The position numbers were made by a program, and so were the translations under genes. DNA of 35,757 bases from DATKKM01 sp036741795 (GTDB lineage: Bacteria; Chloroflexota; Dehalococcoidia; SM23-28-2; RBG-16-64-32), in the NCBI GenBank assembly GCA_036741795.1, contig DAINRO010000019.1:1-35757 (forward strand), read 5' to 3'. The stretch's first letter is position 1. Each line of letters starts with the position of its first letter. The notes below the pieces were generated by a model. That model was not told the DNA's origin. It was given only the letters and a program-made list of their open reading frames with translations, and did no database searches. Below, in pieces: positions 14,648-21,297 of the stretch.

Positions 14648-14842
14648 CGGGCAAAGAAATAGCTTCCCGTCGTTGCCGCGGATCCTGGAACTCCGGTCTC
14701 CTCGATTGGTCCGGGTTGCCCCGTCCCTCTCGCGAGTCCTTCGCCCCCGTCACCAGCAGCCCGGTTCGAGAAGCTGACGGGAGTATCTCGTGTGTGCCTG
14801 GGGGTGCCTAGCGGGTTGTCCACATTGCCCACAAACCCACAG
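14648..14842. repeat. island repeat unit 2
   Basis: The unit starts with CGGGCAAAG and contains TTCGAGAAGCTGACGG (from 14765) and GGAGTATCTCGTGTG. It ends in phased 9-mers TTGTCCACA, TTGCCCACA, AACCCACAG (14816-14842). Its GAGAAGCT anchor is 336 bp from that of unit 1 and 300 bp from that of unit 3. Confidence 0.7.
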
Positions 14843-14846
14843 GGCG

Positions 14847-14867
14847 GAAGAGTAAAGAGTGAAGAGC
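14847..14867. repeat. heptanucleotide tandem array E (GAAGAGT)
   Basis: GAAGAGT, AAAGAGT and GAAGAGC lie between inverted 7-mers GGCGGAA (14843-14849) and TTCCGCC (14874-14880), so the array is nested inside a small inverted repeat. Confidence 0.65.
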
Positions 14868-14890
14868 AAAATTTTCCGCCGCCTGGTTGT

Positions 14891-14910
14891 CATCCTGTGG
14901 CATCAGGTCT
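14891..14910. repeat. hairpin repeat of the ATGACA/ATGACG family (copy 4, inverted)
   Basis: Read on the minus strand this is GACCTG, ATGCCA, CAGGATGACA: a short CCTG/CAGG stem (14894-14897 and 14904-14907) with the conserved end ATGACA, in the opposite orientation to most copies. Confidence 0.45.
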
Positions 14911-14948
14911 GGCGGGGAGAGGAGTGGGAGCGTCCCAGCGCGAGTCAC

Positions 14949-15142
14949 CGGGCAAAAAAGTAGCTCCCCGTCGTCACTGCCGGTTGCCGGTGCTCCGGTC
15001 TCGTGGTCGCCGCTGGTCGCCCTTTGGTCTCCGCGAGTCCTTCGCTCCGTCCCCGACTGCTCGGTTCGAGAAGCTGACGGGAGTATCTCGTGTGCGCTTG
15101 AGGGTGCCTAGGGAGTTATCCACATCATCCACAAATGCACAG
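14949..15142. repeat. island repeat unit 3 with a perfect DnaA-box 9-mer
   Basis: This is the closest relative of unit 2 (TTCGAGAAGCTGACGG from 15065, GGAGTATCTCGTGTG, GGGTGCCTAG). It ends in phased 9-mers TTATCCACA (15116-15124, identical to the E. coli DnaA box consensus), TCATCCACA and AATGCACAG (to 15142). Confidence 0.7.
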
Positions 15143-15147
15143 TTGGG

Positions 15148-15175
15148 AGTGTCTAGTGCCTGGTGCAGAGTGCTG
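15148..15175. repeat. heptanucleotide tandem array F (AGTGCCT)
   Basis: AGTGTCT, AGTGCCT, GGTGCAG and AGTGCTG run in phase directly after unit 3 and 11 bp from the end of the ABM gene. Confidence 0.65.
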
Positions 15176-15186
15176 AGACCTGGCGG

Positions 15187-15495
15187 CTACCCCGCTTCTT
15201 CTTCGAGTACGGCTTCGAACATCGACGGCATCGGCGGGCCTTGCAGGATGCCGGAGAGGGAGCCCTGGCGGTGGCCGGAGGCGAAGGCCGGACTGTTCAT
15301 CCAGGCCATGAAGGAGGCGCGGTCTTTCCAGGTGCTGTGGGAGATGTACTCGCCGGGGGACATCTCGGACTTGAGGAGGGCGAAGCGGACGAAGCCGGCG
15401 GTGCCCTGAAGGTTGGTCTCGCGCTCGCGCCAGATACGCTCGAACTCTTCCCCCTTGCCCTCCACCACCTGGAACCGGTTCATCGCTACAAACAT
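15187..15495 (-). CDS. antibiotic biosynthesis monooxygenase (ABM)/HmoA-like protein
   Basis: The 102-residue protein is a single ABM ferredoxin-like domain. The string MNRFQVVEGKGEEFERIWRERETNLQ, then GFVRFALLKSE, YISHSTWKDRASFMAWMNSPAF and GH match the HmoA/IsdG-like group of small dimeric heme-degrading or quinol-oxidising monooxygenases. The His of the HSTW region and the aromatic residues are the likely ligand area. The start ATG 15495 is preceded on its coding strand by heptad array G and has no Shine-Dalgarno sequence. A longer open frame reaching 16509 is antisense to the metallo-beta-lactamase gene and is not used. Substrate unknown. Confidence 0.85.
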   Translation of the reverse strand: MFVAMNRFQVVEGKGEEFERIWRERETNLQGTAGFVRFALLKSEMSPGEYISHSTWKDRASFMAWMNSPAFASGHRQGSLSGILQGPPMPSMFEAVLEEEAG

Positions 15496-15500
15496 GGAAG

Positions 15501-15528
15501 GAATAGTAAAGAGTAAATGGAAAATAGT
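15501..15528. repeat. heptanucleotide tandem array G (GAATAGT/AAAGAGT)
   Basis: GAATAGT, AAAGAGT, AAATGGA and AAATAGT run in phase immediately upstream of the minus-strand ABM start codon. Confidence 0.7.
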
Positions 15529-15541
15529 AAAAGGGGCTGTC

Positions 15542-15593
15542 ATTCTGCGCGCCGATTGTTCCGCTCGGCGGTGGGCGCCGCTTCGCGCAGAAT
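15542..15593. repeat. hairpin repeat of the ATGACA/ATGACG family (copy 5, long, inverted)
   Basis: Arms ATTCTGCGCG (15542-15551) and CGCGCAGAAT (15584-15593) are perfect 10-bp complements around a 32-nt GC-rich centre. Read on the minus strand it ends in AGAATGACAG, the family end, and starts after CCCCGCCCCGG. Confidence 0.65.
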
Positions 15594-15642
15594 CCGGGGC
15601 GGGGTGGATGAACGGGCCTGGTTCGCCCCCGCCCCCCACCAG

Positions 15643-15660
15643 ATCCTGACGCGTCAGGAT
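15643..15660. repeat. hairpin repeat of the ATGACA/ATGACG family (copy 6)
   Basis: ATCCTGAC (15643-15650), GC and GTCAGGAT (15653-15660) are followed by GACAG and preceded by the C-rich CCCCCCACCAG. It lies in the divergent promoter region between the ABM and metallo-beta-lactamase genes. Confidence 0.7.
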
Positions 15661-15686
15661 GACAGGCCTGGTTCTCTCTCCGGTGC

Positions 15687-15692
15687 TAGACT
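15687..15692 (+). promoter_or_regulatory. -10 hexamer of a leaderless promoter
   Basis: TAGACT ends 7 nt before ATG 15700, with no Shine-Dalgarno sequence between. The same geometry is seen at miaB and nadC. Confidence 0.5.
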
Positions 15693-15699
15693 TTGCGCC

Positions 15700-16623
15700 A
15701 TGAATGATGCTGCCGTTCCCGATCCTACCCTTGAAGAAGTAAGCCCCGGCATCTTCGCCTACATCCAGCTGCATGGCGGCTGGGGATTGAACAATGCGGG
15801 GTTCCTGCTGGGTGGTGATTCGGTTACCGCCATCGACACGTGCTTTACTGTGCGGCGGTCGGAGGCTTTCCGGGATGCGGTAGCGCGAACGGCGGGATCG
15901 CGGGCGGTGCGGACGCTGGTGAATACGCATCACCACGGAGACCACACGCACGGGAACTTTGTTTTCGGGCCGGGCGTCACCATCATTGGGCACGAGAAGT
16001 GCCGAGAGGAGGTGATCGCGACGGGGCTGGGGACGACGGCGCTGTGGCCTTATGTCGACTGGGGGGAGATCGTAGTGACGCCGCCTAACGTGACGTTCGA
16101 AGAGCGGCTGGTGATCTACGTCGGCGACCTGCGGGTGGAGCTGATCTACGTGGGGCCGGCGCACACGAGCAACGACATCGTCGCCTGGGTGCCGGAGCGC
16201 AAGCTTCTCTTCACCGGCGATACTGTCTTCAACGGCGGAACTCCGTTCTTCATTTTCGGGTCGCTGGCGGGCTCGCTGGCGTCGATCTCGACGCTGCGGG
16301 GGCTGGGCGCGGAGACGATAGTGCCGGGTCACGGGCCGGTCTGCGGGCCGGAGGTGTTCGGCCAGGTCGAGGACTACATACGCTTCGTGGAGTCGACGGC
16401 GAAGGCGGGGTTCGAGGCGGGGGCGACGCCGCTGGCGGTGGCGATGGACACGGACCTGGGGCGTTTCGGGGAGTGGCACGACCGGGAGCGTTTCGTCGCG
16501 AACCTGCACCGGGCGTACAGCGAGCTTCGGGGCGAGCCCCTCGGCGCACCCATCCCGATGCCCAGCGTCATGCCCGACATGATCACTTACAACAACGGCG
16601 AAATGCCGAAGTGCCTGGCTTAA
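15700..16623 (+). CDS. metallo-beta-lactamase-fold hydrolase
   Basis: The 307-residue protein belongs to the MBL superfamily. The zinc motif H-x-H-x-D-H is at 77-82 (HHHGDH), the next ligand is His in PAHTSND, then the bridging Asp in LLFTGDTVF, and the last His in VPGHGPV. The N-terminus (EEVSPGIFAYIQLHGGWGLNNAGFLLG) and the C-terminal AYSELRGEPLG with YNNGEMPKCLA resemble a cyclase-like or lactonase-like subgroup rather than true beta-lactamases; the substrate is unknown. The -10 position fixes ATG 15700 as the start, although the frame is open further upstream. Its TAA stop is the first triplet of array H. Confidence 0.9.
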   Translation: MNDAAVPDPTLEEVSPGIFAYIQLHGGWGLNNAGFLLGGDSVTAIDTCFTVRRSEAFRDAVARTAGSRAVRTLVNTHHHGDHTHGNFVFGPGVTIIGHEKCREEVIATGLGTTALWPYVDWGEIVVTPPNVTFEERLVIYVGDLRVELIYVGPAHTSNDIVAWVPERKLLFTGDTVFNGGTPFFIFGSLAGSLASISTLRGLGAETIVPGHGPVCGPEVFGQVEDYIRFVESTAKAGFEAGATPLAVAMDTDLGRFGEWHDRERFVANLHRAYSELRGEPLGAPIPMPSVMPDMITYNNGEMPKCLA

Positions 16624-16655
16624 TGGTGAATAGTAAATGGTGAATCGTCAATGGT
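16621..16655. repeat. heptanucleotide tandem array H (NAATNGT)
   Basis: TAATGGT, GAATAGT, AAATGGT, GAATCGT and CAATGGT are in perfect phase. The first TAA (16621-16623) is the stop codon of the metallo-beta-lactamase gene. Confidence 0.8.
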
Positions 16656-16664
16656 AACGGCGGC

Positions 16665-17054
16665 GTGACTGTTGATGCTCCTCCGGGGTTTGCCGAGGCG
16701 ATCGACCAGTTCAATTCGTGGCGTTTTTACGACTGCCACGAGACGCTGGAGGACATCTGGCGGGAGACCGGGCCGAAGGGCGACGATTCGACGCTGGCCA
16801 ACTTCTACCAGGGGCTGATCAAGGCGGCGGCGGGGTACCACCACCTGCTGCGCGGTAATTACGCGGGGGTGATGAAGGTGCTGGGCGATGCGCCGCGGCT
16901 GCTGGCGCCGTACCGGCCGGTGACGATGGGTGTGGACGTGGAGGCGCTGGTGGAGGCGGTAGAGGCGACGCTGGCGCGGCTGGAGGAACTGGGGCCGGAG
17001 CGGATGCGGGAGTTCGACCAGTCCGGGATTCCAGTGATCGAAGTTGGAAGTTAG
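16665..17054 (+). CDS. DUF309 domain protein
   Basis: The 129-residue helical protein has the DUF309 signature: FNSWRFYDCHETLEDIWRETG, then NFYQGLIKAAAGYHHLLRGNYAGVMKVL. The family has an unknown role; the conserved HE and aromatic residues line a pocket. GTG 16665 is the start; the 41 bp upstream is mostly array H, so it may be read through from the preceding gene. The last residues EVGS and the TAG stop come from a heptad pair, and the stop overlaps by 4 bp the stop of the converging peptidase gene. Confidence 0.85.
   Translation: MTVDAPPGFAEAIDQFNSWRFYDCHETLEDIWRETGPKGDDSTLANFYQGLIKAAAGYHHLLRGNYAGVMKVLGDAPRLLAPYRPVTMGVDVEALVEAVEATLARLEELGPERMREFDQSGIPVIEVGS
17040..17053. repeat. heptanucleotide pair I (GAAGTTG GAAGTTA)
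   Basis: Two heptads end in GTTAG. TTAG gives TAG to the + strand DUF309 gene and, read on the other strand, TAA to the peptidase gene, so one motif ends both converging genes. Confidence 0.55.
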
Positions 17055-18313
17055 AGGCGTCGCGCGATGGTGATGCCGAGCGCGGCGATGCCGCCGGCGA
17101 GGGCTAGTATCACCAGAGCGATGATGAGGATTGTGGCGATGTCTGACCCGCCATCGTCGTCGTCCTGCGAGGCGGATGAGGGCGCGTCACTGTCTTGCGG
17201 AGCCGGTTCGGGGGTTTCGCGCGGGGGGAGGTCGTTGGCTTCGCGCCATTCGTCTTCGAGGCCGTCCTGGTCGAAGCCGTAGACGGTTTCGAGGGCGTCA
17301 TCGATGCGATTCCCAGCCTTGATGATCGCGAATAAGTTGCCGAACTTGGGCTCGCCGTAGGTATCGACGAGATAGCTGACGAGAGACCAGCCCTGGCCGT
17401 AAAAGAGGCCGACCTTTTCGGGATCACCTGGGTAGGCGCTGATCTCGCGGACGGAGAGGACGTTGCCGCGGTCGATGGCGCGGTCGACGGCGGACTTGAA
17501 GCCGCCGGGGTCGTCCTGGCCGTAGACGGCGGTGCCCTCGTCCAGCCAGGCGGGGAGGGTGCCGAGGGCGCTCTCGCCGGCCTCGGCGGTGACGACGTGG
17601 GTGAGCTCGTGGCGCAAGGTGTCGAAGGAGGCGTTGCCGAGGACGAGGACGGTGTTCGTGGCGACGCGGACACCGGCGGTGATCACCTGGCTCTCGTAGG
17701 ACTCGCTGCGGCGCTGGAGGGCGTCGCGCATGTCGTCCGTGGAGTCGTAGATCCAGACCTGGACGGGGAAGGGGATCTCGACGATATCGACAAGAGCGGT
17801 CATCTCGGCCAGGGATTCCAGCGCCACGGCGTGCATATCCTGGGCGTCGCCCTCGGAGCCGGAGTAGTAGTAGATGGTGACGTTTTCGCCCTCGACCGTT
17901 TGCCACTCGAAGCGGACGTCGTCGAAGAAGAAGGTCTGCTCCGCCGTCTCGGCGGTGGCGCCGCTGGCGTCGGTGACCTCCCAGTGGTACTCGACGACCG
18001 TTCCCGGCGGGAGGTACACGTCCGTGCCGCCAAGGATGAACTCGGTGTGGACGGTTGTGGCGGGGTCGAAGTCGGGGACTCCGTTGGCGGCGGTGCCGTC
18101 GGGGAGGACCTTGTAACGGAGGCGGACGTCCTCGATCACAGCGTCGCTGGATGCGGACATCCGGAAGACCATGCCGTCCGGGAAGTTGTTCTCGACGCCT
18201 TCGTCAGTGACCGACGGGCCGGTCTGGGCGATCGCGGGGGCGACGAACAGCAGCCCCACTGCCACGGCAGCAAGCGCCAGGCTAATCGCCGATAGTTGCT
18301 TTTTGGTAGGCAC
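17051..18313 (-). CDS. secreted peptidase-MA-like gluzincin with C-terminal membrane anchor
   Basis: The 420-residue protein has a signal peptide (KKQLSAISLALAAVAVGLLFVAPAIA), a beta-rich N-terminal domain, and a zinc peptidase region with HELTH at 235-239 and the third ligand Glu259 in WLDEGTAVY (gluzincin pattern). An Asp/Ser/Pro-rich linker and one C-terminal transmembrane helix (about 392-415, IATILIIALVILALAGGIAALGI) end in ARRL. This matches peptidase MA family membrane-anchored proteins common in Chloroflexota. The substrate is unknown. The start GTG 18313 lies 32 bp inside the end of prfB in another frame; it is needed to keep the basic n-region, so the two genes overlap and are coupled. 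Confidence 0.85.
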   Translation of the reverse strand: MPTKKQLSAISLALAAVAVGLLFVAPAIAQTGPSVTDEGVENNFPDGMVFRMSASSDAVIEDVRLRYKVLPDGTAANGVPDFDPATTVHTEFILGGTDVYLPPGTVVEYHWEVTDASGATAETAEQTFFFDDVRFEWQTVEGENVTIYYYSGSEGDAQDMHAVALESLAEMTALVDIVEIPFPVQVWIYDSTDDMRDALQRRSESYESQVITAGVRVATNTVLVLGNASFDTLRHELTHVVTAEAGESALGTLPAWLDEGTAVYGQDDPGGFKSAVDRAIDRGNVLSVREISAYPGDPEKVGLFYGQGWSLVSYLVDTYGEPKFGNLFAIIKAGNRIDDALETVYGFDQDGLEDEWREANDLPPRETPEPAPQDSDAPSSASQDDDDGGSDIATILIIALVILALAGGIAALGITIARRL

Positions 18314-19380
18314 GTAGTAGCTCGTCGAGGTCTCCGTCGAGGACGCCTTCGGCGTCGCTGGTTTCGTACTGGGTGCGGAGGTCCTTCACCATCTTATACG
18401 GGTGGAGTACATAGGACCGGATCTGGTTACCCCACTCGGCGGAGACGTGCTGGCCCTTGATCTTGGCCTGTTCCTCGGCCTGTTTCGCCAACTCGCGTTC
18501 GAGGAGGCGGGAGCGGAGGACGGCCATCGCCTTGTTCTTGTTTTTGAGCTGGGAGCGTTCGTCCTGGCAGGTGGCGACGATGCCCGTGGGCAGGTGGGTG
18601 ATGCGGACGGCGTTGTCGTTCTTCTGGACGTTCTGGCCGCCCGCGCCGCCGGCGTTAAAGGTGTCGATGCGGAGGTCGTCGGGGTTGATCTCGACCTCGG
18701 CCTCGCTCTCGGCCTCGGGCATGACCTCGGCGAGGGCGAAGGCGGTGTGGCGGGACTTCGAGGAGTCGTAGGGGGAGATGCGGACGAGGCGGTGGACGCC
18801 GCGCTCGCCCTTGAGGTTGCCGTAGGCGTTGCGGCCGTCGATCTCGATGGTGGCGGACTTAATGCCGGCTTCCTCGCCCGGCATGATGTCGAGCACGCTC
18901 GTCCGGAACTTGTGCTTGTCGGCCCAGCGCAGGTACATGCGGAGGAGCATCTCCGCCCAGTCCTGGGCGTCGGTGCCACCCGCGCCGGCGTGGATCGCCA
19001 TGATCGCGGGGCGGCGGTCATATTCGCCGGAGAAGGCGAGTTCCAGTTCCATCGCCTCGACCTGCTCGTTGAGACGGGCGACGTCGGCAGCCACCGCCTG
19101 GGCGGTCTCGGCGTCAGACTCGGACTCGGCGAGGGTGAGGAGGTCGGCGGCGTCTCGGGCGCCGGTTTCGACGGTGCGCCAAGACGCGACCTGCTCTTTG
19201 AGGTCGGAGAGGCGGCGCATGGCAGCCTGTGCCTTCTGCTGATCGTCCCAGAAGCCGGCCTCGGCGGACTCGGCTTCGATGCGTGATATCTCGGCTTCTA
19301 GTGCGGGGACGTCAAAGACGGCGGAGGACGTGATCGACGCGCTCGATGATTTCGTTGAGGGTCTGCCGGGTTTCTTGCAA
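18282..19380 (-). CDS. prfB: peptide chain release factor 2 with programmed +1 frameshift
   Basis: RF2 ends translation at UGA and UAA. Frame 0 starts at TTG 19380 (GGAG 7 nt upstream) and gives 22 codons, MQETRQTLNEIIERVDHVLRRL, then TGA at 19312-19314 in the heptamer CTTTGAC. After a +1 shift, GAC 19313-19311 continues DVPALEAEISRIEA, AGFWDDQ and on to 18282. The full product is 365 residues, the same length as E. coli RF2. GGQ is at 247-249. The anticodon-like tripeptide is SPY at 202-204 where most RF2 have SPF. The Shine-Dalgarno-like stimulator found just before CTT in E. coli is missing; the sequence there is pyrimidine-rich. A start at the internal ATG 19220 would lose the N-terminal 53 residues. 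Confidence 0.95.
19311..19317 (-). promoter_or_regulatory. prfB programmed frameshift site
   Basis: The minus strand reads CTTTGAC: codon 22 is CTT, codon 23 is the in-frame TGA, and slippage by one base reads GAC. RF2 concentration is known to tune this event. Frames on both sides fit RF2 exactly. Confidence 0.93.
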
Positions 19381-19401
19381 TCGATGTCTCCGCTGGGAGT
19401 T

Positions 19402-19407
19402 AGTTTA
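19402..19407 (-). promoter_or_regulatory. candidate prfB -10 hexamer
   Basis: Minus-strand TAAACT lies 21 nt before TTG 19380, giving a short leader of about 14 nt that contains the GGAG ribosome-binding site. Confidence 0.4.
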
Positions 19408-19410
19408 TGG

Positions 19411-19438
19411 GGTGTTAGGTGTTAGGTGATAGGCGCGA
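19411..19438. repeat. heptanucleotide tandem array J (GGTGTTA)
   Basis: GGTGTTA, GGTGTTA, GGTGATA and GGCGCGA run in phase just upstream of the prfB -10. The unit is the same as in arrays B and C. Confidence 0.75.
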
Positions 19439-19584
19439 GGAAAGTGGGTCAGTTTGCAAGAGGCGCTGGGAGGTGGCCCCGGCAGAGGCCCCTTCCTGCA
19501 GCGAGGCCTGCCGACCCCGGAGAAGTTCTCCACAGCGCACCGACAGTGTAGCAGCAGCGGACCCACTACCGGTGTGAGCGACGT

Positions 19585-19618
19585 CGCGTAGGGGCGAAGC
19601 GTGCTTCGCCCCTACGCG
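19585..19618. repeat. perfect 16-bp inverted repeat with GTAGGGGCG core (copy 1)
   Basis: CGCGTAGGGGCGAAGC (19585-19600), GT and GCTTCGCCCCTACGCG (19603-19618) are perfect complements. The stop codon of the endonuclease V gene (19612-19614, minus) lies in the right arm. It could serve as an end-of-gene hairpin for that transcript. About 150 bp between it and array J hold nothing I recognise. Confidence 0.75.
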
Positions 19619-20298
19619 GGTTGTTTTCCCTTGCTGAGAAGGTCTGCCAGGCGTGCCGGTTCCGGGAGGCGGCGGGTGGTGGTGAGGCGGAGGACCCAGT
19701 CGACGGCGGAATCGAGGGCGATCATGTGGCCGGTGGAGATGTACAGCGGCTTTACGCCGTCCTTGGTCCGGACGACAGCGCCGATTTGTTCGCTCTTGTC
19801 GATCAGGGGCGTGGTGGCGGCGCGGTCTCGTCCTGGTTCCGACGCTTCGCCGCAGAGGCGGCTCTTGGCGCAGCCGATGGTGGGGATTTCGACAAGGAGA
19901 CCGAGGTGGCTGGCAATTCCTAGCCGGCGCGGGTGGGCGTGGCCCTGGCCGTCAACGAGGAGGAGGTCCGGCGCGGACTCCACTTGCTCCAGCGCCGTCG
20001 CCAGGGCAGGGATCTCGCGGAATGACAGTAGGCCAGGGACATATGGGAACGTCACCCGGGTCTGGACGACGCGTTCTTCCACGACCTCCAGTGCCGGGTA
20101 CGACATCACAACGACCGCGGCCCGCGCTGTGCTCGCTGCCCAGGCGGGTGCGCGCTCGACGTATGCAACGTCGGCCGCCGCGACGAGGCGGACGGCGCCG
20201 GGATTGCCGTCGCGCACGACCTGCGGCGCGAGTCGGGACTGGAGGGCGATGGCCTCGGTGGGGGTCAGATCCCAGTCGTGGATGTGGCGGAGGTACAC
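19612..20298 (-). CDS. nfi: endonuclease V (deoxyinosine 3' endonuclease)
   Basis: EndoV nicks DNA next to deoxyinosine to start repair of deaminated adenine. The 228-residue protein (E. coli 223) has catalytic Asp43 in AADVAY, the PYVPGLLSFRE wedge region at 85-95 with Glu95, the second Asp at 116 in LLLVDGQG, and HPRRLGIASHLGLL, PTIGCAKSRLCG. GTG 20298 is chosen because it gives the normal length and Asp43 and because a TACAAT -10 lies 6 nt upstream; the frame is open further (to 20496) but that part is repeat-derived. The stop is inside an inverted repeat. Confidence 0.95.
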   Translation of the reverse strand: MYLRHIHDWDLTPTEAIALQSRLAPQVVRDGNPGAVRLVAAADVAYVERAPAWAASTARAAVVVMSYPALEVVEERVVQTRVTFPYVPGLLSFREIPALATALEQVESAPDLLLVDGQGHAHPRRLGIASHLGLLVEIPTIGCAKSRLCGEASEPGRDRAATTPLIDKSEQIGAVVRTKDGVKPLYISTGHMIALDSAVDWVLRLTTTRRLPEPARLADLLSKGKQPA

Positions 20299-20304
20299 AC
20301 CCGC

Positions 20305-20310
20305 ATTGTA
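20305..20310 (-). promoter_or_regulatory. -10 hexamer of a leaderless nfi promoter
   Basis: Minus-strand TACAAT ends 6 nt before GTG 20298. The context GCGCCCTACAATG resembles the enoyl-CoA hydratase promoter at 21869. Confidence 0.5.
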
Positions 20311-20388
20311 GGGCGCGGGGCATTCGCCAAGGGTGGGCAGATGACAGTCGGTCGAACGCCGAGGCACCGTCGGCCCCGCCTCCACCAG

Positions 20389-20406
20389 ATCCTGTTGCCA
20401 CGGGAT
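20389..20406. repeat. hairpin repeat of the ATGACA/ATGACG family (copy 7)
   Basis: ATCCTGT (20389-20395), the loop TGCC and ACGGGAT (20400-20406) pair with one G-T wobble, followed by GACAG and preceded by CCCCGCCTCCACCAG. It lies in the 258 bp gap between nfi and the hemerythrin gene; I see nothing else there except the ribosome-binding site of the latter. Confidence 0.65.
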
Positions 20407-20556
20407 GACAGTTGACCGGGCGCCCGAGGGATTGCTCGTCTGTAATGCGGATGAAATGGCCTGTCGCACGGGCGTTACCGGCGGCGCAAGTCCCAACGTA
20501 AGAGACTGTACGACGTACCTGCGAAGAAGAGAGCACCCCGCACAGGAGGATTCCCC

Positions 20557-21288
20557 ATGGACGCCCTATCACTATTGCGCCGCGACCATTTGTTGGTCCG
20601 CGACCTATTCCGCCAGTTCGACGAGAACACGGACTTGAGCACCCGCAAGGCGATCGTCGACGAGGCTATCGCCGAGCTCATGCTTCACGCCCAGCTCGAA
20701 GAGGAAATCTTATATCCGGCCATGGAGCGCGCCGGCATGAAGGACCTCGTCGGTCACGCTGAGGAAGAGCACCACGCCGCCGACTTGCTGATGCAGGAAC
20801 TGGCGGAGATGGACGCGCGCAACAGCCAACTCGAGGCCAAGTTCCAGGTCCTGATCGCTACGGTAACGGAGCACATGACGGAAGAAGAGTCCCAGATGTT
20901 CCCGCGGGCCGCCGAACTCGGACGTGCCCGCCTCGAGGAGATCGGGGCCCAGCTCGAAGCGGCGCGCCCCCGCCTCGTCCGTCCCGCGGCATCGGCCCGG
21001 CAGGGACAGCCGACGACCGCCACGCGAACGGGCACCCGTTCTACAACGGCAAGCCGACGCAGCCGCACGACGCGCAAGAACGGGGCCACCGCAGCGCGCA
21101 AGAACGGAGCGACGGCCCGAGCGAAGACCACCACTCGCAGTGCGACATCTCGCACCACCGGCAATCGCGGCAAGCTCGATCAGATGACCCGCGACGATCT
21201 GTACGAGCGCGCGAAGCGGCAGGACATCCAGGGGCGCTCACAGATGAACAAGAAGCAGTTGGTCCGCGCCCTCAGCGGGGCCAGGTAA
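20557..21288 (+). CDS. hemerythrin-domain protein fused to a histone-like tail and Rho-N/SAP-like module
   Basis: Of 243 residues, 1-140 form an HHE hemerythrin four-helix bundle that binds a di-iron centre: candidate ligands are His11, His44 with Glu48/49, His67 or His72, and His106 with Glu110 (HMTEEESQMFP). Residues about 145-205 are a Lys/Arg/Ala/Thr-rich disordered stretch with repeated KNGATA units, like histone-H1-type bacterial proteins. Residues 207-243 (LDQMTRDDLYERAKRQDI, GRSQMNKKQLVRAL) match the short helix-extended-helix module found in Rho N-termini and in nucleoid-associated proteins. The combination suggests an oxygen, NO or iron-responsive protein that binds nucleic acid. 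AGGAGG lies 7 nt before ATG 20557. Confidence 0.85.
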   Translation: MDALSLLRRDHLLVRDLFRQFDENTDLSTRKAIVDEAIAELMLHAQLEEEILYPAMERAGMKDLVGHAEEEHHAADLLMQELAEMDARNSQLEAKFQVLIATVTEHMTEEESQMFPRAAELGRARLEEIGAQLEAARPRLVRPAASARQGQPTTATRTGTRSTTASRRSRTTRKNGATAARKNGATARAKTTTRSATSRTTGNRGKLDQMTRDDLYERAKRQDIQGRSQMNKKQLVRALSGAR

Positions 21289-21297
21289 AGGAGAGCC

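Noticed and set aside
14242..14832. N-terminal extension of NadC (open frame continues about 197 codons upstream)
   Set aside because: The extension is translated repeat DNA (hairpin copies 2 and 3, units 1 and 2), rich in Arg/Pro/Ser, and NadC from GTG 14241 already has the normal length and its own -10.
14242..15186. Chromosomal origin of replication (oriC)
   Set aside because: DnaA-box-like 9-mers and partly divergent gene orientation are suggestive, but there is no dnaA/dnaN, no AT-rich unwinding element, several genes on both sides run the wrong way, and the strand bias of the heptad arrays does not flip here. Kept only as a DnaA-box-like repeat cluster.
14242..15186. tRNA or other structured RNA gene in the repeat island
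   Set aside because: I looked for a tRNA acceptor/T-arm pattern (GGTTCGA-type) with a 7-bp acceptor stem around GGTTCGAGAAGC at 14763 and 15063; no matching cloverleaf or CCA end was found, and the string is part of the repeat unit.
15496..16509. Long minus-strand frame extending the ABM gene to 440 codons
   Set aside because: It runs antisense to the well-supported metallo-beta-lactamase gene, is Arg/His-rich as expected of a GC-rich shadow frame, and the ABM domain begins right at ATG 15495.
19220..19380. prfB starting at the internal ATG 19220
   Set aside because: This would drop the FWDD region and 53 N-terminal residues; the frameshift reading restores the exact RF2 length and the conserved CTTTGAC.
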